From DATGMP01 sp035293565 (GTDB lineage: Bacteria > Pseudomonadota > Alphaproteobacteria > BOG-932 > Roseiterribacteraceae), in contig DATGMP010000137.1 in NCBI GenBank assembly GCA_035293565.1, positions 1-30,357 on the forward strand: a stretch of DNA of 30,357 bases. Reading direction: 5' to 3'. Shown piece after piece: positions 15,277 to 23,613 of this stretch; within the stretch, counting starts at the first letter, position 1; every line of letters starts with the position of its first letter. The translations under genes were made by a program, and so were the position numbers. The notes beneath the pieces are model-generated. The model searched no databases, was not told where the DNA came from, and saw nothing but the letters and a program-made list of their open reading frames with translations.

Positions 15277-16101
15277 ATGCTGCTCGAAAACAAATGCGCG
15301 GTCGTCACCGGCGGCGCCAGTGGAATCGGTGAGGCCAGCGCGAAGCGGCTGGCGCGCGAAGGGGCGCGTGTCGCGGTGCTCGATATGGATGAAGCGAAGG
15401 CTCGCGCCATTCTCGGCGATGCGGATCCCAAGCGCCATCTGGGCCTCGCCTGCAACGTCGCGGACAGCGCGTCCGTCGATGCCGCCTTTGCGAAGATCGA
15501 GGCGGCGTTCGGCAAGATCGACATCCTCGTCAACAATGCCGGTATCGGCCGCGGGCCCAATGACGGCAGCACCGAGCTCTATACAGCCCAAGCACAGCGC
15601 GCCGAGCAGATCGCCCGCGGCGAAACGCCGACGATCGATCCCATCCAGATCATCCATATGACCGACGAGGGCTGGGCTGCGGTGATGGGGGTCAATATCA
15701 ACGGCACCTTTCATTGCACCCGCGCCGCGGTCCGCAACATGGTGAAGCACGGTACGAAGGGCAGCATCGTCTCGATCGCCTCTACCTCGGCGGCCAGCGG
15801 CGAAGGCTCGATCCATTATGCGGCGAGCAAGGGCGCGATCGTGAGCTTCACCCGCTGTCTCGCGCGCGAGCTCGCCTCGCGCGGCATTCGCGTAAACGCG
15901 ATCCATCCAGGCCCGACCGCGACGCCGATCATGTCGAACATCCCGGATTCGATGATCAAGGCGCTCGAAGCCACCGTGCCGCTGGGTCGCATGGCGCAGC
16001 CGGACGAGGTCGCCGCCGCGGTTCTCTTCCTGGCCAGCAGTGAAGGCTCTTTCGCGACCGGGAGCGTGCTGACGGTGAATGGCGGCTCGTATTTCTGCTG
16101 A
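15277..16101 (+). CDS. short-chain dehydrogenase/reductase with an extended substrate loop
   Basis: A 274-residue classical SDR: TGGASGIG (11-18), an acidic residue after the second strand (LDMDE) indicating NAD(H), NNAG (86-89), catalytic S169, Y181 and K185 (YAASK), and an ATGSVLTVNGG ending. Between NNAG and helix E there are about 25-30 extra residues (about 92-127, rich in Thr, Gln and Arg), longer than usual. Similar loops occur in some steroid/bicyclic alcohol dehydrogenases, so a bulky substrate is plausible. AAGGAGGG precedes the ATG. Confidence 0.9.
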   Translation: MLLENKCAVVTGGASGIGEASAKRLAREGARVAVLDMDEAKARAILGDADPKRHLGLACNVADSASVDAAFAKIEAAFGKIDILVNNAGIGRGPNDGSTELYTAQAQRAEQIARGETPTIDPIQIIHMTDEGWAAVMGVNINGTFHCTRAAVRNMVKHGTKGSIVSIASTSAASGEGSIHYAASKGAIVSFTRCLARELASRGIRVNAIHPGPTATPIMSNIPDSMIKALEATVPLGRMAQPDEVAAAVLFLASSEGSFATGSVLTVNGGSYFC

Positions 16102-16131
16102 GATTGAACCGCCAGGCGCCAAGTCTATTCG

Positions 16132-16157
16132 GTCGTTCCCGCTTTCGCGGGAATGAC
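16132..16157. repeat. REP-like dispersed palindrome
   Basis: An 11-bp stem (one G-T pair) with loop TTTC, core TTCCCGC-TTTC-GCGGGAA, lies in the only sizeable gap of the middle gene train, between the second SDR and the epoxide hydrolase. This core is common as an intergenic repeat in many proteobacterial genomes, but no second copy was found in this window. It might stabilise or partially terminate the upstream mRNA. Confidence 0.65.
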
Positions 16158-16182
16158 GAAATGGAAAGCGAGGAGCCCCTCG

Positions 16183-17343
16183 ATGCGCGACACCTTTTCC
16201 GTCGAACCGTTCAAAATTGCCGTTGCCGACGACGTCCTGACCGACCTCAAGGAGCGGCTCGCACATACACGGTGGCCGATCGAGCCGAAGGCCAAGAAAT
16301 GGCATTACGGAACCGACCTCGCCTATATGCGCGAGGTCGTCGAGCATTGGCGCACGCGTTATGACTGGCGGCATTGGGAGAAGCGGCTCAACCGCTTTCC
16401 ACAACACAAGGCCGAAGTCGGCGGGCTGAAGATCCATTTCATGCTCGAGCGCGGTTCGGGCGACGATCCGCTGCCGCTCATCCTCACGCATGGCTGGCCG
16501 GGATCGGTTGTCGAATTCATCGATATCGTCGAGCCGCTCGCCCATCCGGAGCGGTTCGGCGGCGATGTCCGCGACGCATTCACCGTGATCGTGCCGAGCC
16601 TTCCGGGCTACGGCTTTTCGGACCCGCCGCCGGCGCCGATCACCCCGCGCGAGATCGCCAAGCTTTGGCACGGATTGATGGTCGAAGTGCTCGGCTGTGA
16701 GCGCTACGTCGCGCAGGGCGGCGACTGGGGCGCCTGCGTCACCTCCTGGCTGGCGCTCGACCATCCTCAAAGACTGACAGCAATTCATCTCAACATGCTG
16801 GGGCTGATCCCCTCCGCCGGCGCGGGCGGCGAAGAGCTGGCCGCCGATGAAGCGGCCTGGCGGGAGGCGGCGCGCGTGAAGTCCGCGCGCGAGACCGGCT
16901 ATCAAATGATACAGGGGACCAAGCCGCAGACGCTGTCTTACGGGCTGACCGATTCGCCGGCCGGGCTCGCCGCCTGGATCCTCGAGAAGTTCCACGGCTG
17001 GACAGTGCCTGGATCGGAAGGGCCGCCGCCCTTCGATCTCGACCATCTGCTCACCAACGTCATGATTTATTGGCTGACCGGCATCAATGCCAGCACCTGG
17101 CTCTATACGTCGATCGTCGAGGGGACGGGATTCTTCCTCAGGCCCGGCGAGCGCGTCGAGGTGCCCACCGGTCTGTGCCTGTTTCCCAACGATCTCCTCC
17201 CCTCGCCGCCCGACAATTGGGTGAGGCGCGCCTACAATCTTCGGCATCGGCGCGACGCGCCAGGCGGAGGTCACTTCGCGGCCATGGAGCACGGACCGCT
17301 GCTGCTGGAAGACATGCGCGCATTCTTCCGGGCCTATCGCTAG
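16183..17343 (+). CDS. epoxide hydrolase, microsomal/juvenile-hormone type alpha/beta hydrolase
   Basis: The protein has 386 residues. The N-terminal epoxide-hydrolase domain (FSVEPFKIAVADDVLTDLKERLAHTRW onwards, to about residue 110) is followed by the alpha/beta-hydrolase core with oxyanion motif HGWPGS (103-108). The nucleophile is D181 in GGDWG and the base is H364 in GGGHFAAMEHG. No signal peptide or membrane anchor is seen. It should open epoxides to vicinal diols. ATG 16183 has GAGGAG upstream; an earlier in-frame ATG at 16153 overlaps the REP-like repeat. The P450 gene follows after 14 bases, an attractive epoxidation-hydrolysis pair. Confidence 0.9.
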   Translation: MRDTFSVEPFKIAVADDVLTDLKERLAHTRWPIEPKAKKWHYGTDLAYMREVVEHWRTRYDWRHWEKRLNRFPQHKAEVGGLKIHFMLERGSGDDPLPLILTHGWPGSVVEFIDIVEPLAHPERFGGDVRDAFTVIVPSLPGYGFSDPPPAPITPREIAKLWHGLMVEVLGCERYVAQGGDWGACVTSWLALDHPQRLTAIHLNMLGLIPSAGAGGEELAADEAAWREAARVKSARETGYQMIQGTKPQTLSYGLTDSPAGLAAWILEKFHGWTVPGSEGPPPFDLDHLLTNVMIYWLTGINASTWLYTSIVEGTGFFLRPGERVEVPTGLCLFPNDLLPSPPDNWVRRAYNLRHRRDAPGGGHFAAMEHGPLLLEDMRAFFRAYR

Positions 17344-17357
17344 CCGAGACTCGGCCG

Positions 17358-18704
17358 ATGCCCGAGCTCGCGATGCCGACACCCTTGCCGGTCGGCGCGC
17401 CGCTCTGGCAGCGGGTTCGGGCCGCGCGGGAAAGCACGATCGGCCTGTGGAACAGGGAGGCATTCGACGCCGAGATCATCCGGCTTCGCTTCGGCAAGCG
17501 GCGCTTGTTCGTCGCCAACGCGCCGGACCTTGTCGCCCATGTGCTGCTCGAAAATCCGGACAATTACGTCAAATCGCCGATCGCGCGGCAGCTCCTCGAG
17601 CCCAGCCTTGGACGAGGGCTGCTGACGGCGGAGGGCGAATCCTGGCGCCGCCAGCGCCGGGTCATGGCGCCCGCCTTCACGGCGCGGAAGGTCGCCGACT
17701 TCGCGCCGGCGATGGTCAAGCACGCGGAGCGCTTGTTGGAAGACTGGGACCGGCTTCCTCTCGCCACGACAATCGACATCGCTGCCGAGATGAGCCGTCT
17801 GACGCTGGCGATCATTTCCGAGGCAATGTTCTCGGTCGCGGACGATCCGGAGGTCGCCACGATCGGCGGGGCAGTCGCGGCCTATCAGGCCGCAGTGAGG
17901 CCGAGCTTCGCGGATCTGCTGGGCCTCCCGGCTTGGGTGCCGCGGCCGGAGCGGTGGCGGGCAAGGCGGATATTCGCCAAAGCCGACCAGGTGATTCGCC
18001 GGCTGATCGACGAAAGACGGCGACAGGGCGGTCCCGACGATCTCCTCTCCGCGATGCTCGCGGCCGAGGAGGACGGCACGGCCGCGACGGCCCAGGAGGT
18101 CAGGGATCAGGTCGCGACGATTTTCACCGCCGGCCACGAAACGACGGCCAATGCGCTCGCCTGGACCTGGTACCTGCTCTCGCTTCATCCGGATGTCGAA
18201 GCAAAGCTGCATCGCGAGCTGATCGCCGTCCTTGGAGATCGCTTGCCGACCGTCGATGACATGCCGAACCTCGTCTATACGCGCATGGTGGTCGAGGAAT
18301 CGATGCGCCTTTACCCACCGGCGCACACCATGCCCCGCATGGCGCTCAACGACGACCGGCTGCGCGACACGCATGTTCCGGCGGGCTCGATCGTGATGGT
18401 CGTTCCGTGGCTCCTGCATCGCCATCGACGTCTCTGGGAAAGACCCGATGAATTCGACCCGGAGCGCTTCTCTCCGGAAGCGTCCGCCGGCAGACCCCGC
18501 TTCGCCTATGTCCCGTTCGGCGCCGGGCCGCGCATCTGCATCGGCGCCGCGTTCGCCATGACCGAGGCGATCCTGCTCACCGCGACGATTGCCAGCCGAT
18601 ACCGCCTGCGTCTGGCGGACAGCGCGCGGATCGAGCCGGTCGGGCTGATCACGTTGCGCGCGCGCAACGGCATGCCGATGACGGTCGAAAGCCGGAAACT
18701 CTAA
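17358..18704 (+). CDS. cytochrome P450 monooxygenase
   Basis: The protein has 448 residues, soluble. I-helix AGHETTANALAW (oxygen-activating T262/T263), ExxR E314-R317 in EESMRLYPPAHTMPR, meander PERF and haem loop FGAGPRICIG with C394. The sequence style (no long bacterial CYP1xx features, EESMRLYPP and CIGAAFAM) resembles the CYP4/CYP102-like group of bacterial P450s. No ferredoxin or reductase gene is present in the window, so redox partners lie elsewhere. It closes the eight-gene rightward train. The last 4 bases overlap the end of the convergent gene on the other strand. Confidence 0.93.
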   Translation: MPELAMPTPLPVGAPLWQRVRAARESTIGLWNREAFDAEIIRLRFGKRRLFVANAPDLVAHVLLENPDNYVKSPIARQLLEPSLGRGLLTAEGESWRRQRRVMAPAFTARKVADFAPAMVKHAERLLEDWDRLPLATTIDIAAEMSRLTLAIISEAMFSVADDPEVATIGGAVAAYQAAVRPSFADLLGLPAWVPRPERWRARRIFAKADQVIRRLIDERRRQGGPDDLLSAMLAAEEDGTAATAQEVRDQVATIFTAGHETTANALAWTWYLLSLHPDVEAKLHRELIAVLGDRLPTVDDMPNLVYTRMVVEESMRLYPPAHTMPRMALNDDRLRDTHVPAGSIVMVVPWLLHRHRRLWERPDEFDPERFSPEASAGRPRFAYVPFGAGPRICIGAAFAMTEAILLTATIASRYRLRLADSARIEPVGLITLRARNGMPMTVESRKL

Positions 18705-19048
18705 CTCAGATTATAAACCAGGCTGGTCTTGCGAAGGCGCTTCAGCTCCTTCTGGAAGCGCCGTTTCGTCGGGTTGGAGCCCTTGACGGTCGTGAGCACC
18801 TGCGCGCGGCCGTACCGTTCGACAAGTTGCGCGATCGCGGGATGCCAGACATCGCCGCGCGCCAGCCGCTCGACCGCCGCCTCCCAGCTTCCGGGATAGA
18901 GCGCGCCGGTCAGGATCTCGTGAAATCGCGCGGGATTCGCGCCGAACAAGCGGGTGAGCTCGCTGTAAATTGCACCATGCGCACGGAGCACGTGCACGGA
19001 CATGGCATCTTGGAAGCTCAGAATTGGTGCAATCGAGAATCGTCTCAC
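18701..19048 (-). CDS. small protein of unknown function
   Basis: A 115-residue protein that I do not recognise. It begins at GTG 19048, which has GGAGAG about 8 bases upstream; an ATG at 19003 is the alternative but has no ribosome site. It is helical and basic toward the end (SNPTKRRFQKELKRLRKTSL) with a central segment LFGANPARFHEILTGALYPGSWEAAVERL. It is convergent with the P450 and downstream of the TonB receptor terminator, so it is a separate unit. Codon pattern looks like that of its neighbours. It is probably real but could not be tied to a family. Confidence 0.6.
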   Translation of the reverse strand: MRRFSIAPILSFQDAMSVHVLRAHGAIYSELTRLFGANPARFHEILTGALYPGSWEAAVERLARGDVWHPAIAQLVERYGRAQVLTTVKGSNPTKRRFQKELKRLRKTSLVYNLS

Positions 19049-19367
19049 CGTAAGCTCTCCACGCGAAAAATGACCAACCTGAGCGGCGCTGATCTCCCTT
19101 GTCGTCCTTGGGTTCGTTGCAACGACCAGATGTTAGAGTCACTGGTCGCGTGTCTATTCCGACTCAACTCGGCTGAAATTACATGGCTGACTCGGATTTG
19201 GCATCATATCACAAACGGGTCAAATCTTCGATTCCTTCCGTCCCTGCGGACGGATGCGTCCAAGTGCCGCCGAGCCAGCATCATTTCTTGCGCAGGATTG
19301 CTTCGGCCCAAAAAAAAGAGCCGGGCGCTTCGGCAAGCGCCCGGCCCGGCTTGTGTGTGATTCCGTA
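19049..19367. other. 319-base intergenic region, lower GC
   Basis: No convincing gene. It holds the receptor terminator (19310-19345), a 7-bp inverted repeat CGACCAG/CTGGTCG with a 12-base centre (19123-19148), a hairpin TCCGTCC-CTGC-GGACGGA (19237-19254) and presumably the promoter of the small unknown gene. Small open frames here lack ribosome sites and family signals. Confidence 0.6.
19310..19345 (-). terminator. Rho-independent terminator of the TonB-dependent receptor
   Basis: On the reverse strand an 11-bp perfect stem GCCGGGCGCTT-GCCG-AAGCGCCCGGC is followed by TC and eight T. It begins 22 bases after the receptor stop codon. Confidence 0.95.
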
Positions 19368-22337
19368 TCAGAACTTCGCGCTTGCCCTCATATAGACGAA
19401 GCGCCCGACGAAGTCGTAACCGGCCGCGCCCGCCGCGTTGCTCTGGCCTGTCGGGAAGAGGAACGGCGGGTCCTTGTCGAACAGATTGTCGACGCCGACG
19501 ACCACCGTGTATTTGTCGAAGGAATAGGTGGCGCTGATGTCGTGATAAAATACGCCGGCCGCCTCGTTGCCTTCATAGTCTCCGGCGCCGACTGCGGGAC
19601 AGGGAACACTTCCCCCCTCACAATCGCTGGCGCGGCTGACATTTTTCACGCCGCCATAGTAGCGGGTGCTCCAACTCACGGACCAATTGTCCTGCGAGTA
19701 GCCCAAGGTCAGCAACGCCTTCCAGCGCGGCTCGGCCGCGTCGCCGCCGTACAGGTCGTAGGTCCCGGCCTGAGCGGTTACGTTGCCGCCCGCGAGCAGA
19801 TTGTCGTTGATGAGATAATTCGCCTGGCCGTTGATCAGGAACGTACCCGTCAAAGGCAAGCCGACAGTTTCCGCATCGACACTGTAGCTCATATCGACAT
19901 CGATGCCATCGGTCTGCTGCGCGCCGATGTTTGCGTTCAGCGCCTGGACGATCCCGAGCGACGCCGTGCCCGGCGTTCTTGGCCCGACGAAGGCGCAAGC
20001 TTGCGCCTGCGAGACCAGATATGGCGTGCCGCCGTAGCAAGCCGACAGCAATTGATTGGCATCGTAGTTGCTGATCTCGTTACGGATGAAGATTCGATAA
20101 TAGTCGACGGCCATCGAAAATCCCTTGAGCACGGTTGGCGTGATGACGGTGCCGAGGGTCCATTCCTGCGATACTTCGGGATGCAACGCGGGATTGCCGC
20201 CGATTGCTTCGGTGATCTGGTTCAGCTTCGGTACGTTCGCCGGCGTACCGCCGGCGGCCGCGATCGATGCGAGGCATGCGGCGGTGCCGGCGAACTGACC
20301 GCCGGGCTGGCACGGGTCGGCACCGCCGATCTCACCGATCGATTTCCCGGCAAACAGCTCCTTCAGCTGAGGCGCCCGGAAGCCGGTCGAGTTGGTGGCC
20401 CGAAACCGAATGTCGTCATTGACCGCCCAGTCGATGTCGACCTTGTGGGTGAGCGCCCGGCCGAAGATCGTATTGTAGTCGTACCGCGCGGATACATCGA
20501 CGCTGAGCAGTTTCGCGAAAGGTTCGTCCTTCAGAATCGGAGCGTTCACCTCGGCATACAATGACGATGTCGCGTAGTTGCCCTGAGTCGGCAACGAATA
20601 GATCGCCGCGTCTCCTTGCGATACGAGCGAGTCCGGATGATCGAACATGCTGTCGGTCCGATATTCGAACCCCACAGAAGCCTTGATCGGGCCGCCCTGT
20701 AGTTCGGGAATGAATGGGATCGGGCCGGCGATGTTGCCATAAACATCGTTCTGGTTTTCTTCGCTCGTATCGGTATTCGTGAAGTCGAGATACGCTGCTT
20801 GCGCGGGCGTGAGCGTGTTGTAGCCGAAGAAATTCGCGACCGAGCAGCCGGGTGCCGATCCGCACGCGTTCATCCCGAGTTCCTGGGACAGGTGAAAGAA
20901 ATTGGTCTCGTTCGCGACGTTGTAAGTGGCGGATGACTTCCCATAGAAGTATCCGAGCTCCCAATTGTAATCATTGAAAACCGTGCCTTCGAGCCCAACG
21001 CGGAATCGATAGGTGTTGACATCATCCGTGTAGTTGCGAGGACCATTCTCAAAGCGACGCGTAAGGATCGGCACGTCGGTGTGAACCGCGGATGCGCCGT
21101 AGAGGGCGGCGGCGTTCGGCTGATTGGTCGGGTTGTAGGGGTTGAGCTGCCCGTTCGGCAGGAATGCCGGCGAGAACATGGTCGGGAATTGCGGCGTCGG
21201 GACGTTGTACCCCAACGGCTCCGGATTCAGTACCTCATGCGATTGGCGGTTTGTGTAGAAGCCTTCCATCACGACAGTGACATTGTCGGTAACGTCGTAG
21301 CGCCCCGTGAAGTTGGCCTGGGTCCGTTGAAATCCGGCCACCAAGCCCTGGGTCGGGAGGAAGTCGAAGAAGACTCCCGCCCCCGGTATCGCAATATCGC
21401 CCGGCGTCAGCCCGCCGCCGCCATAGGCAATTCCTTTGGAATCGATCGGGAAGCCGAGCGTATAGGCTTGGCTTGCCCGAATCGCGGAACTGAAGCCGGC
21501 GGGAAAGTACCAGGAATGCTGGTTGGCGCCGGACCCGATCAATCCGACCAGGCCGGTCAGGCGCGATGACAGGTTGTCGTAATTGTTCACATCGGCTTCG
21601 GGATGCTGGCTCACGGCCCATACGCGCGCCGCTGTCGTAATCGGATCCTGATAATCATGACTGATATTGACGAGAAAGTTGCCCTTCTCGAAATCAGCGC
21701 CGCCGGTTGCCGACACCTGATAGCGAAGCCCGTCGCTATAGCTCGTCTCACCGACCTGCCCGTCGAGCTGCAAACCGTTGAAGCTCTTCTTGGTGACGAC
21801 GTTGATGACGCCGCCGATCGCGTCCGCGCCATAGATCGACGACGCGCCGTCGCGCAGGATTTCGATATGATCGATCATCGGCAACGGGATGTTGTTGATA
21901 TCGACCGAATCGAAGGGCTGGTTCTGCTCGTAGTCGGTGAACGGGAAGCGATACCCGTTGACCAGTATCAGCGTGCGTTGCGGGCCGAGGTTACGCAAAC
22001 CGACTTGGGACGAGCCGGTGCCGCCGTTATTGGCGTTGGCGGTGCGACCGTTCGAGAAATCCACGGACGGCAACTTCATGAGAAACTGCTCGGCGCTGAT
22101 CGCCTCCGTTTGCTGAATCTGCGCTGCCGAGACGACGGTCAGAGGCTGTGCAGCAGTTGCGTCGGTGGTCTTGATGCGCGAGCCGGTGACGACGATTTCC
22201 TCCATTTCCGGCGCTGCTGACGTGCTGGCGGCAGGTTGGTCCTGCGCCGTGGCGGTTCCGAGCCCTGTGAGCGCAAGCGCGGCGGTCAACGCCAGCCGCG
22301 ACGGGGTGCGCCCGAAGCGAGCCAAACCTTCTTTCAT
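19368..22337 (-). CDS. TonB-dependent outer-membrane receptor
   Basis: The protein has 989 residues: signal peptide (LALTAALALTGLGTATA), TonB-box-like EEIVVTGSRI (about 46-55), plug domain (VSAAQIQQTEAISAEQFLMKLPSV, ILVNGYRFP, IEILRDGASSIYGADAIGGVINVVTKK), then a long beta-barrel ending in FVGRFVYMRASAKF with the C-terminal Phe needed for outer-membrane insertion. GGAGG precedes the ATG by 9 bases. It is transcribed alone. No TonB/ExbBD or sigma/anti-sigma genes lie beside it, and there is no N-terminal signalling domain. The ligand is unknown; the nearby catabolic genes suggest an organic substrate rather than iron, but this is an inference. Confidence 0.95.
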   Translation of the reverse strand: MKEGLARFGRTPSRLALTAALALTGLGTATAQDQPAASTSAAPEMEEIVVTGSRIKTTDATAAQPLTVVSAAQIQQTEAISAEQFLMKLPSVDFSNGRTANANNGGTGSSQVGLRNLGPQRTLILVNGYRFPFTDYEQNQPFDSVDINNIPLPMIDHIEILRDGASSIYGADAIGGVINVVTKKSFNGLQLDGQVGETSYSDGLRYQVSATGGADFEKGNFLVNISHDYQDPITTAARVWAVSQHPEADVNNYDNLSSRLTGLVGLIGSGANQHSWYFPAGFSSAIRASQAYTLGFPIDSKGIAYGGGGLTPGDIAIPGAGVFFDFLPTQGLVAGFQRTQANFTGRYDVTDNVTVVMEGFYTNRQSHEVLNPEPLGYNVPTPQFPTMFSPAFLPNGQLNPYNPTNQPNAAALYGASAVHTDVPILTRRFENGPRNYTDDVNTYRFRVGLEGTVFNDYNWELGYFYGKSSATYNVANETNFFHLSQELGMNACGSAPGCSVANFFGYNTLTPAQAAYLDFTNTDTSEENQNDVYGNIAGPIPFIPELQGGPIKASVGFEYRTDSMFDHPDSLVSQGDAAIYSLPTQGNYATSSLYAEVNAPILKDEPFAKLLSVDVSARYDYNTIFGRALTHKVDIDWAVNDDIRFRATNSTGFRAPQLKELFAGKSIGEIGGADPCQPGGQFAGTAACLASIAAAGGTPANVPKLNQITEAIGGNPALHPEVSQEWTLGTVITPTVLKGFSMAVDYYRIFIRNEISNYDANQLLSACYGGTPYLVSQAQACAFVGPRTPGTASLGIVQALNANIGAQQTDGIDVDMSYSVDAETVGLPLTGTFLINGQANYLINDNLLAGGNVTAQAGTYDLYGGDAAEPRWKALLTLGYSQDNWSVSWSTRYYGGVKNVSRASDCEGGSVPCPAVGAGDYEGNEAAGVFYHDISATYSFDKYTVVVGVDNLFDKDPPFLFPTGQSNAAGAAGYDFVGRFVYMRASAKF

Positions 22338-22529
22338 TTCAGTGAGCCTCCCGAGTTATTCAGAATACGCATGACGTGCATTCTTACTCGGTATATCAAC
22401 GTCTTTTGGAGGGGGAATTTACCGTCTGGATACAGAAAGGGATGATCTGTTACCTTTTTGCCACAATGACCGGTGGTCAGAGTCTGCGGCGAGTCGACCG
22501 AAGGTTGGTGCCGCGGCCGAGAATTCTCT

Positions 22530-23033
22530 TTATTTCAAACGCATTACGGTCAGGTTGCTGTCGGCTCCGTTGACCGACATATAGTAGCCGCCCATCATCC
22601 GTCGCTCGATTCTGATGGTTGTGGTGCCCGCGGTGGAAACCAGTAGCGGTTTGTATTCCATCACTTTCCAGACCTGCCCGTTGTCGAGCACCAGAATCGC
22701 TCGGCCCAGCGGGTCCTTGGTCCAGCCGACCAGCTTGCCGCTGATCTCGGTCACTTCTTTCGCCTCCGGCGGCGCCGCGGGCGGCTTGCCGAAATCCTGC
22801 TCGGTCTGCGGTCCGGTGAAGGGAATCGGCAGCCCGAAGAGCGTCTTGCCCCGCGCCTGGGCGTCGGCGGCTTCCGTCTTCAGCTTGGCGACCGCCGCGT
22901 CGTAACAAGCCAGCCGCGCCTTGTCGTCGGCCTGATCGGCGCAATGAACGACCTCGCCGATATCAGCCAGCGCCGGGCGCGATAGGAGGGCCGCAACCAG
23001 AAGTACGAATGCTGCACATGGTAACGCACGCAT
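22530..23033 (-). CDS. exported protein of unknown function with a CADxxDDxARLxCYD motif
   Basis: A 167-residue protein with a signal peptide (ALPCAAFVLLVAALLSRPALA). The mature start has VHCADQADDKARLACYDAAV, a two-cysteine motif seen at the N-terminus of many small periplasmic proteins, probably a disulfide. A short Pro/Ala linker leads to a C-terminal beta-rich part (EVTEISGKLVGWTKD, RAILVLDNGQVWKVME, TIRIERRMMGGYYMSVNG). The pattern suggests a small barrel, possibly SH3- or OB-like. I used ATG 23033 rather than the in-frame TTG at 23042. No operon partner is evident. Confidence 0.72.
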   Translation of the reverse strand: MRALPCAAFVLLVAALLSRPALADIGEVVHCADQADDKARLACYDAAVAKLKTEAADAQARGKTLFGLPIPFTGPQTEQDFGKPPAAPPEAKEVTEISGKLVGWTKDPLGRAILVLDNGQVWKVMEYKPLLVSTAGTTTIRIERRMMGGYYMSVNGADSNLTVMRLK

Positions 23034-23132
23034 CCCTAACAATCGTCGCGGCGCGATCGCGCTGTCAATCTACCAGAAGGGCCGAGAAAGGTTCAGAATG
23101 GGCTCCGCTGCAGCCCCGCGACGGAGGAGCCG

Positions 23133-23603
23133 ATGCCCGAAGTCGATCCGAATCTGGCCGACGACCGAACCTCTCCGCTTGGCCTTTGGATGTATGCCGA
23201 CTCCTATCTCGATGCGGCCAGTTGCGTTGCGGCCCACGCCAAGCATCCGCATCGCGAGCCCGTCTATCTGCTCTACGCCCATGCGGTCGAGTTCGCGCTC
23301 AAGGCCTTTCTGCGGGCGAAGGGAGTCTCAATCGATGAGATCGAGACCCACGGCCATCGCCTGGCGCCGCTGCTCGACGCGTGTCGTGTCCTGGGCTTCC
23401 AGGAGCCGCCGCATATCGCGAAGGCGGGCGCGGCCGCCGTGGGCCTGCTCGAGCTCGGCGATCCGGATGCGCGCTACGTGCGCAGCGGATTCAAGCGCCG
23501 ACCGGACCTGCCGGGGCTTCGGTTGTTCGCCGAATGGCTGATCACGGAAACAAAGGCCCTCTGCGTTCCAAGAGGACAGGCCCGTAAATCCGCGGCAGGA
23601 TAG
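23133..23603 (+). CDS. HEPN-like domain protein
   Basis: The protein has 156 residues. YADSYLDAASCVAAH and YLLYAHAVEFALKAFLRAKGVSIDEIETHGHRLAPLLDAC match the helix pattern of HEPN proteins that detect or bind nucleotides or RNA (a helical hairpin ending in H-HRL-L). The catalytic Rx4-6H nuclease motif is not evident. No nucleotidyltransferase (MNT) partner lies beside it, so a toxin-antitoxin role is not supported. GGAGGAG precedes the ATG. Confidence 0.6.
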   Translation: MPEVDPNLADDRTSPLGLWMYADSYLDAASCVAAHAKHPHREPVYLLYAHAVEFALKAFLRAKGVSIDEIETHGHRLAPLLDACRVLGFQEPPHIAKAGAAAVGLLELGDPDARYVRSGFKRRPDLPGLRLFAEWLITETKALCVPRGQARKSAAG

Positions 23604-23613
23604 TGCGATATCC

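Noticed and set aside
15205..17463. 752-codon reverse-strand open frame across the SDR and epoxide hydrolase genes
   Set aside because: Low-complexity Arg/His/Asp translation typical of antisense frames in GC-rich DNA; crosses two well supported genes. It does include the reading of the REP-like repeat, but this gives no gene evidence.
19254..20564. 436-codon plus-strand frame opposite the 3' end of the TonB receptor
   Set aside because: Antisense shadow starting in the terminator region; no family signal.
22362..22382. Palindrome upstream of the TonB receptor (GAATACGCATGACGTGCATTC region)
   Set aside because: Arms align poorly: GCA/TGC and GAAT/ATTC cannot pair about one common centre.
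23133..23603. HEPN/MNT toxin-antitoxin module
   Set aside because: No nucleotidyltransferase gene on either side and no clear catalytic RNase motif.
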